Positions 7,107 to 10,157 of a DNA stretch of 10,157 bases are shown piece after piece. How positions within the stretch are numbered: position 1 is the first letter of the stretch; the number at the start of each line of letters is the position of its first letter. The stretch is from Alistipes sp. UBA936 (GTDB taxonomy: Bacteria > Bacteroidota > Bacteroidia > Bacteroidales > Rikenellaceae). The stretch spans positions 221-10,377 of the forward strand of contig DBDI01000024.1 in assembly GCA_002293505.1 (NCBI GenBank). The letters run 5' to 3'. The translations under genes and the position numbers were made by a program. The notes below the pieces were generated by a model. That model saw only the letters and a list, made by a program, of their open reading frames with translations. It was not told the DNA's origin and made no database searches.

Positions 7107-7735
7107 CGCAGCCTCTCCTCCACCCATTTCATCTGCTCCTCCAGCGTCATCTCGCTGTTGTCCAGTTCCACCGCATCCGGCGCCCTTCTCAGCGGACTCA
7201 CCTCTCGCTCCTGATCGAGCCTGTCTCGCTCTCGTATGTTTCTCTCTACTTCCTCAGGCGTAACCTCGACTCCCGCCGCCCGCAGCTCCTCATATCTCCT
7301 CCGGGCCCTCACCGCCGGGTCGGCCACCAGAAATATCTTCAGATCGGCATCCGGGAACACCACCGTCCCTATGTCCCTCCCATCCATCACCACTCCTCCC
7401 GCTGCTCCCATCGCCCTCTGCTCCGCCACCAGCCGCTCGCGCACCTCCGGCAGCCTGCTCACCTCGCTCACCAATCCGTTCACTTCCACCGACCTCAGCC
7501 GCGGATCACCCGCCAGCGCCGCCAGGTCGATTTTCGGTAGCGCAGCCACCAGCCCCTCGGCGTCCAGCTTGCCCTCCGTAGAAACCAGCCCATTGTCCAG
7601 TGCCCACAGCGTGACTGCCCTGTACATCGCTCCGCTGTCGACCCACTCCAGCCCCATCCGCGCGGCTATGGCACGTGCGAAGGTGCTCTTGCCGCCCGAT
7701 GAAAAGCCGTCTATGGCTATGGTAGGTTTTTTCAT
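7103..7735 (-). CDS. cmk: cytidylate kinase
   Basis: Phosphorylates CMP and dCMP with ATP in pyrimidine nucleotide salvage. The 210-residue protein opens with MKKPTIAIDGFSSGGKST, whose P-loop GFSSGGKST is the form seen in Bacteroidota rather than the more usual GPSGAGKGT. Other family marks are DSGAMYRAVTLWAL (CMP-binding region), MDGRDIGTVVFPDADLKIFL, and the lid segment RRRYEELRAAG with NIRERDRLDQEREVSPLRRA near the C-terminus. The start at 7735 is forced because the P-loop begins at residue 10; the frame stays open far upstream only as an antisense shadow of lnt. It is the first gene of the - strand operon. A -7 box ends 4 nt before its ATG, so its mRNA is predicted to be leaderless. Confidence 0.96.
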   Translation of the reverse strand: MKKPTIAIDGFSSGGKSTFARAIAARMGLEWVDSGAMYRAVTLWALDNGLVSTEGKLDAEGLVAALPKIDLAALAGDPRLRSVEVNGLVSEVSRLPEVRERLVAEQRAMGAAGGVVMDGRDIGTVVFPDADLKIFLVADPAVRARRRYEELRAAGVEVTPEEVERNIRERDRLDQEREVSPLRRAPDAVELDNSEMTLEEQMKWVEERLR

Positions 7736-7739
7736 CCCA

Positions 7740-7747
7740 CAAATATA
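7740..7747 (-). promoter_or_regulatory. Bacteroidota -7 box for the cmk operon
   Basis: On the - strand this reads TATATTTG, matching the TAnnTTTG consensus of the Bacteroidota housekeeping sigma factor. A T-rich tract (complement of 7766-7770) lies 18 nt upstream and could be the -33 element. Only TGGG separates the box from the cmk ATG, so transcription should start at or within a few bases of the start codon. The match is seen directly; promoter activity is inferred. Confidence 0.65.
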
Positions 7748-7750
7748 GCA

Positions 7751-7758
7751 TATCTTTG
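7751..7758 (+). promoter_or_regulatory. Bacteroidota -7 box for lnt-folC
   Basis: TATCTTTG matches TAnnTTTG. A six-T tract at 7727-7732, lying inside the first codons of cmk, is 18 nt upstream and is a candidate -33 element. Only TCGT separates the box from the lnt ATG at 7763. The box is the inverted-repeat partner (7 of 8 positions) of the cmk -7 box, with 3 bp between them. Confidence 0.65.
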
Positions 7759-7762
7759 TCGT

Positions 7763-9304
7763 ATGAAAAATCTTTTTTTGGTTCTGGCCGCTGCCGCGTT
7801 GATGTCGCTCGGTTGGTTGGGTGTCTCCGGATTGCCGATGTTGGTAGGACTGGTTCCGTTGTTGTTTGTTGCCGACCGGCTCGACGGTTCTGTCCGGTCG
7901 TTTTGGCGGATGGCCGGTTGGATCGTTTTGTTCATCACCTTGTGGTACGCTGCAACCGTCTGGTGGGTTTGGTACGCCACTCCCGCCGGTCCCATTGCCG
8001 CTACGTTCTTCGCGTGGATCTTCACCGGCATTCCTTTCCTTCTGTGGTTTTGGATCTCCCGCCGCGCTCCGAAAGCCCTGTCTTACGCTGTATTGGTTTC
8101 TGTTTGGATTCTCGGCGAGTGGTTGTACCAGAACAATCAGGCTTCTTTTCCGTGGTTGAACCTCGGTAACGGATTCGCTCACGAGCCCTGGGCTGTGCAG
8201 TGGTACGAGGCGACGGGGGTTTACGGCGGTACCCTTTGGGTGCTCGTCTCCAATATCGTTGTTTGTGAGATCGCACTTTTGCGGCGTCGTTGGTTGACTC
8301 CCGCCCTCGTTGTCGTGGTGCCTTTGGCGCTGTCTCTCGGGTTGTATTGGACTTTCCAGGAGCCTGCCCGCACCGCCAAAGTCACCATCGTCCAGCCCAA
8401 CGTCGACCCTTACTCCGACATCGACCCCTCCGACCGCCTTGCCAACCTTGTCGAGCTCGCTTCCGAGGCTCCACGCGACGTCCGATTCATCGTGATGCCC
8501 GAGGGCGCATTGGACGACTTCGTGATGGTTGGTCGTGCGGACGCCTCCCCCTCTCTGCAAACCCTGCAAGAACTGGTTGCCGAGCGCTTCCCCGACGCGA
8601 CTCTGGTTCTGGGTGCAACGGCCTACCGACCTTACGGTACAACCAAAGCAACCGAAACCGCCCGTGGTAATGCCGAAACCGGATATTACGACGTCTACAA
8701 CTCTGCCCTCGCTCTCGACGCCTCCGGCCACGTTCAGTTCCACCACAAAGCCAAGCTCGTCATCGGCACCGAGATGATGCCCACGTGGTGGTGGATGCGC
8801 TATTTGCGTTGGGTTGTTCGCGACTTGGACAGTTACGTCGGCCAGCTCGGTTACGGCTCGGCTCGCACTGTGTTCAAAAGCCCCGACGATATCTACTCCG
8901 GTGCTGCCATTTGTTGGGAGAGCGTCTTTGGGGAGTACTTCACCGAGTTCGTCCGTGGTGGTGCCGAGATGATGATGGTTATCACGAACGACGGTTGGTG
9001 GCGCGACACTCCCGGTTACCGCCAGCACTTCGACTACTCGCGCCTTCGCGCCATCGAGACCCGCCGTTCCATCGCTCGTAGCGCCAACACGGGCCGTAGC
9101 GGATTCATCTCTCCCCGCGGCGACCTCGGGGCGACCCTCGGTTGGGACGAGCGTGGTACGATCACTGCCGACGTATCCCTGTCGCGCGGTCAGACTTTCT
9201 ACGTCCGCTTCGGCGACTGGGTTTGCCGCGTTTCGTTATTGGTTTTCGGACTCTCCATCCTCTCGTTCATCGCTTACCGCGTTCGCCGCCGTGACTTACA
9301 CTGA
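7763..9304 (+). CDS. lnt: apolipoprotein N-acyltransferase
   Basis: Inner-membrane enzyme that adds the third acyl chain to the N-terminal cysteine of lipoproteins. The 513-residue length equals the classical family size. Residues 1 to about 197 form hydrophobic helices (for example 4-36, 52-71, 78-98, 106-121, 155-173, 178-196). A periplasmic nitrilase domain (about 204-480) follows, then a final helix at about 488-505 and a basic tail. The catalytic triad is visible: E247 in VMPEGAL, K329 in HHKAKLV and C384 in AAICWES. E337 sits eight residues after the lysine, as in E. coli. The block ITNDGWW...RAIETRRSIARSANTG is also typical. The gene is divergent from cmk across 27 bp, probably leaderless, with no Shine-Dalgarno sequence. 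Its last 14 nt overlap folC. Confidence 0.95.
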   Translation: MKNLFLVLAAAALMSLGWLGVSGLPMLVGLVPLLFVADRLDGSVRSFWRMAGWIVLFITLWYAATVWWVWYATPAGPIAATFFAWIFTGIPFLLWFWISRRAPKALSYAVLVSVWILGEWLYQNNQASFPWLNLGNGFAHEPWAVQWYEATGVYGGTLWVLVSNIVVCEIALLRRRWLTPALVVVVPLALSLGLYWTFQEPARTAKVTIVQPNVDPYSDIDPSDRLANLVELASEAPRDVRFIVMPEGALDDFVMVGRADASPSLQTLQELVAERFPDATLVLGATAYRPYGTTKATETARGNAETGYYDVYNSALALDASGHVQFHHKAKLVIGTEMMPTWWWMRYLRWVVRDLDSYVGQLGYGSARTVFKSPDDIYSGAAICWESVFGEYFTEFVRGGAEMMMVITNDGWWRDTPGYRQHFDYSRLRAIETRRSIARSANTGRSGFISPRGDLGATLGWDERGTITADVSLSRGQTFYVRFGDWVCRVSLLVFGLSILSFIAYRVRRRDLH

Positions 9305-10157
9305 GGCTGTCCAGTGGCTCGTGGGCGCGTTGCCTGTCTGGGAACGTTCCGGCGGTGCGGCTTATAAACCCGGCCTTGAACGTATCGACGCCTTCGCCCG
9401 GACGCTCGGTTGCCCGCAGGATCGCTTTCCCTCGATTCACATCGCCGGTACGAATGGTAAAGGCTCCACTGCTCACTTGTTGGCCGCGGTTCTGAAGAGT
9501 GCCGGTCTTCGCGTCGGGCTCTTCACTTCGCCTCACCTTGTCGACTTTCGCGAACGTATCCGCATCGACGGGGAGCCGATCCCCGAGGCAGCGGTCGTGA
9601 GCTTCACCGAACGTTGGGCCTACGAGATGGTCGCCCGCGGATTGAGCTTTTTCGAGATGACGACCGCGATGGGGCTTTGGTGGTTCGGTGGCGACGATGC
9701 GGGCCCGCGGGTCGACATTGCAGTGATCGAAGCTGGACTCGGCGGGCGGCTCGACTCCACCAACATCATCACCCCCACCCTGAGCATCATCACCAACATC
9801 GGCCTCGAACACACCGCCTACCTTGGCCCGACACTCGCCGCCATCGCCTCCGAAAAGGCTGGCATCATCAAACCCGGCGTTCCGGTCGTGGTCGGCGAAT
9901 CCACACCCGAGACCGCCGACGTTTTCCGCACCCGTGCTGCCGAGGTCGGCTCGCCTATCGTCTTTGCTGAGAGGGTTGCAGGCGATTTCGTGCTCGACCT
10001 CGGCGGCGACTACCAACACAAAAACGTTGCAACGGTTCTCGCTGCGGTCGAGGTTCTGCGCGAACAGGGGATCCCAATATTCCCCGAAGCCCTTCGTCAC
10101 GGACTGGCCCACGCCGCTTCGCTCACCGGCCTGCGGGGGCGTTGGGAGGTGCTCGCC
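9291..10157 (+). CDS. folC: folylpolyglutamate / dihydrofolate synthase, 5' part
   Basis: Mur-ligase-family enzyme that adds glutamate to folates, and in many bacteria also joins glutamate to dihydropteroate. Translation from GTG at 9291 gives VTYTEAVQWLVGALPVWERS..., which matches the FolC N-terminus. The P-loop IAGTNGKGST is at residues 51-60, followed by LFTSPHLVDFRERIRIDGE, the Mg-site glutamate in VIEAGLGGRLDSTN, ITNIGLEHTAYLG and SEKAGIIKPGVPVV. All 289 codons to the window end are open; the C-terminal glutamate-ligase domain lies beyond it. No in-frame ATG sits near the start, so GTG is the best choice, overlapping the end of lnt by 14 nt and implying translational coupling. An antisense open frame covers the same DNA but shows no family resemblance. 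Confidence 0.93.
   Translation, partial: MTYTEAVQWLVGALPVWERSGGAAYKPGLERIDAFARTLGCPQDRFPSIHIAGTNGKGSTAHLLAAVLKSAGLRVGLFTSPHLVDFRERIRIDGEPIPEAAVVSFTERWAYEMVARGLSFFEMTTAMGLWWFGGDDAGPRVDIAVIEAGLGGRLDSTNIITPTLSIITNIGLEHTAYLGPTLAAIASEKAGIIKPGVPVVVGESTPETADVFRTRAAEVGSPIVFAERVAGDFVLDLGGDYQHKNVATVLAAVEVLREQGIPIFPEALRHGLAHAASLTGLRGRWEVLA

Noticed and set aside
7736..9028. Continuation of the cmk frame antisense through most of lnt, giving a 641-codon open frame
   Set aside because: The upstream 430 codons have no Cmk similarity. They are antisense to lnt, whose catalytic motifs are intact. Codon bias on the lnt strand removes stops from the opposite frame.
9267..10112. 281-codon open frame on the - strand opposite folC
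   Set aside because: The + strand frame carries all FolC motifs (GTNGKGST and others) and is open to the window end; the antisense product resembles nothing recognisable.

Overview
The window is a densely packed stretch of a fairly GC-rich bacterial chromosome, almost certainly from the Bacteroidota. Three things point there: a lipoprotein of the Bacteroidota-restricted DUF4837 type, a cytidylate kinase with the Bacteroidota-style P-loop (GFSSGGKST), and promoters with the Bacteroidota -7 box (TAnnTTTG). The GC content together with the gene content would fit Rikenellaceae (Alistipes-like), but that is only a guess. No RNA genes, insertion sequences, CRISPR arrays or phage genes were seen, and no gap between genes exceeds about 30 bp.

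Layout. (1) Positions 1-2320, + strand: the 3' part of fabF, then rnc and radC, separated by 3 and 4 bp and probably one transcript. (2) Positions 2340-7735, - strand, convergent with radC across a 19-bp gap: a tight operon read in the order cmk, ispH, pepT fused in frame to a DUF2264 domain, ubiX, and a DUF4837 lipoprotein gene. Neighbours overlap by 4, 10 and 1 nt, with a final gap of 2 nt. (3) Positions 7763-10157, + strand, divergent from cmk: lnt, then folC, which starts with GTG inside the end of lnt and runs off the window.

Most genes are housekeeping: fatty-acid elongation (FabF), RNA processing (RNase III), CMP phosphorylation (Cmk), isoprenoid precursors (IspH), prenylated flavin cofactor (UbiX), lipoprotein maturation (Lnt) and folate polyglutamylation (FolC). 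They form a growth-related cluster rather than one pathway. The Lnt gene and the gene of one of its probable substrates, the DUF4837 lipoprotein, lie in the same window.

The unusual points are: an uninterrupted PepT-DUF2264 reading frame with a signal-peptide-like segment in its middle; a 27-bp divergent promoter region whose two -7 boxes form an inverted repeat and sit 4 nt from each start codon, predicting leaderless mRNAs both ways; a low-complexity, internally repeated insertion in RadC; and a strong strand asymmetry, with C- and T-ending codons in + genes and G- and A-ending codons in - genes. I found no undescribed defence or mobile system here.
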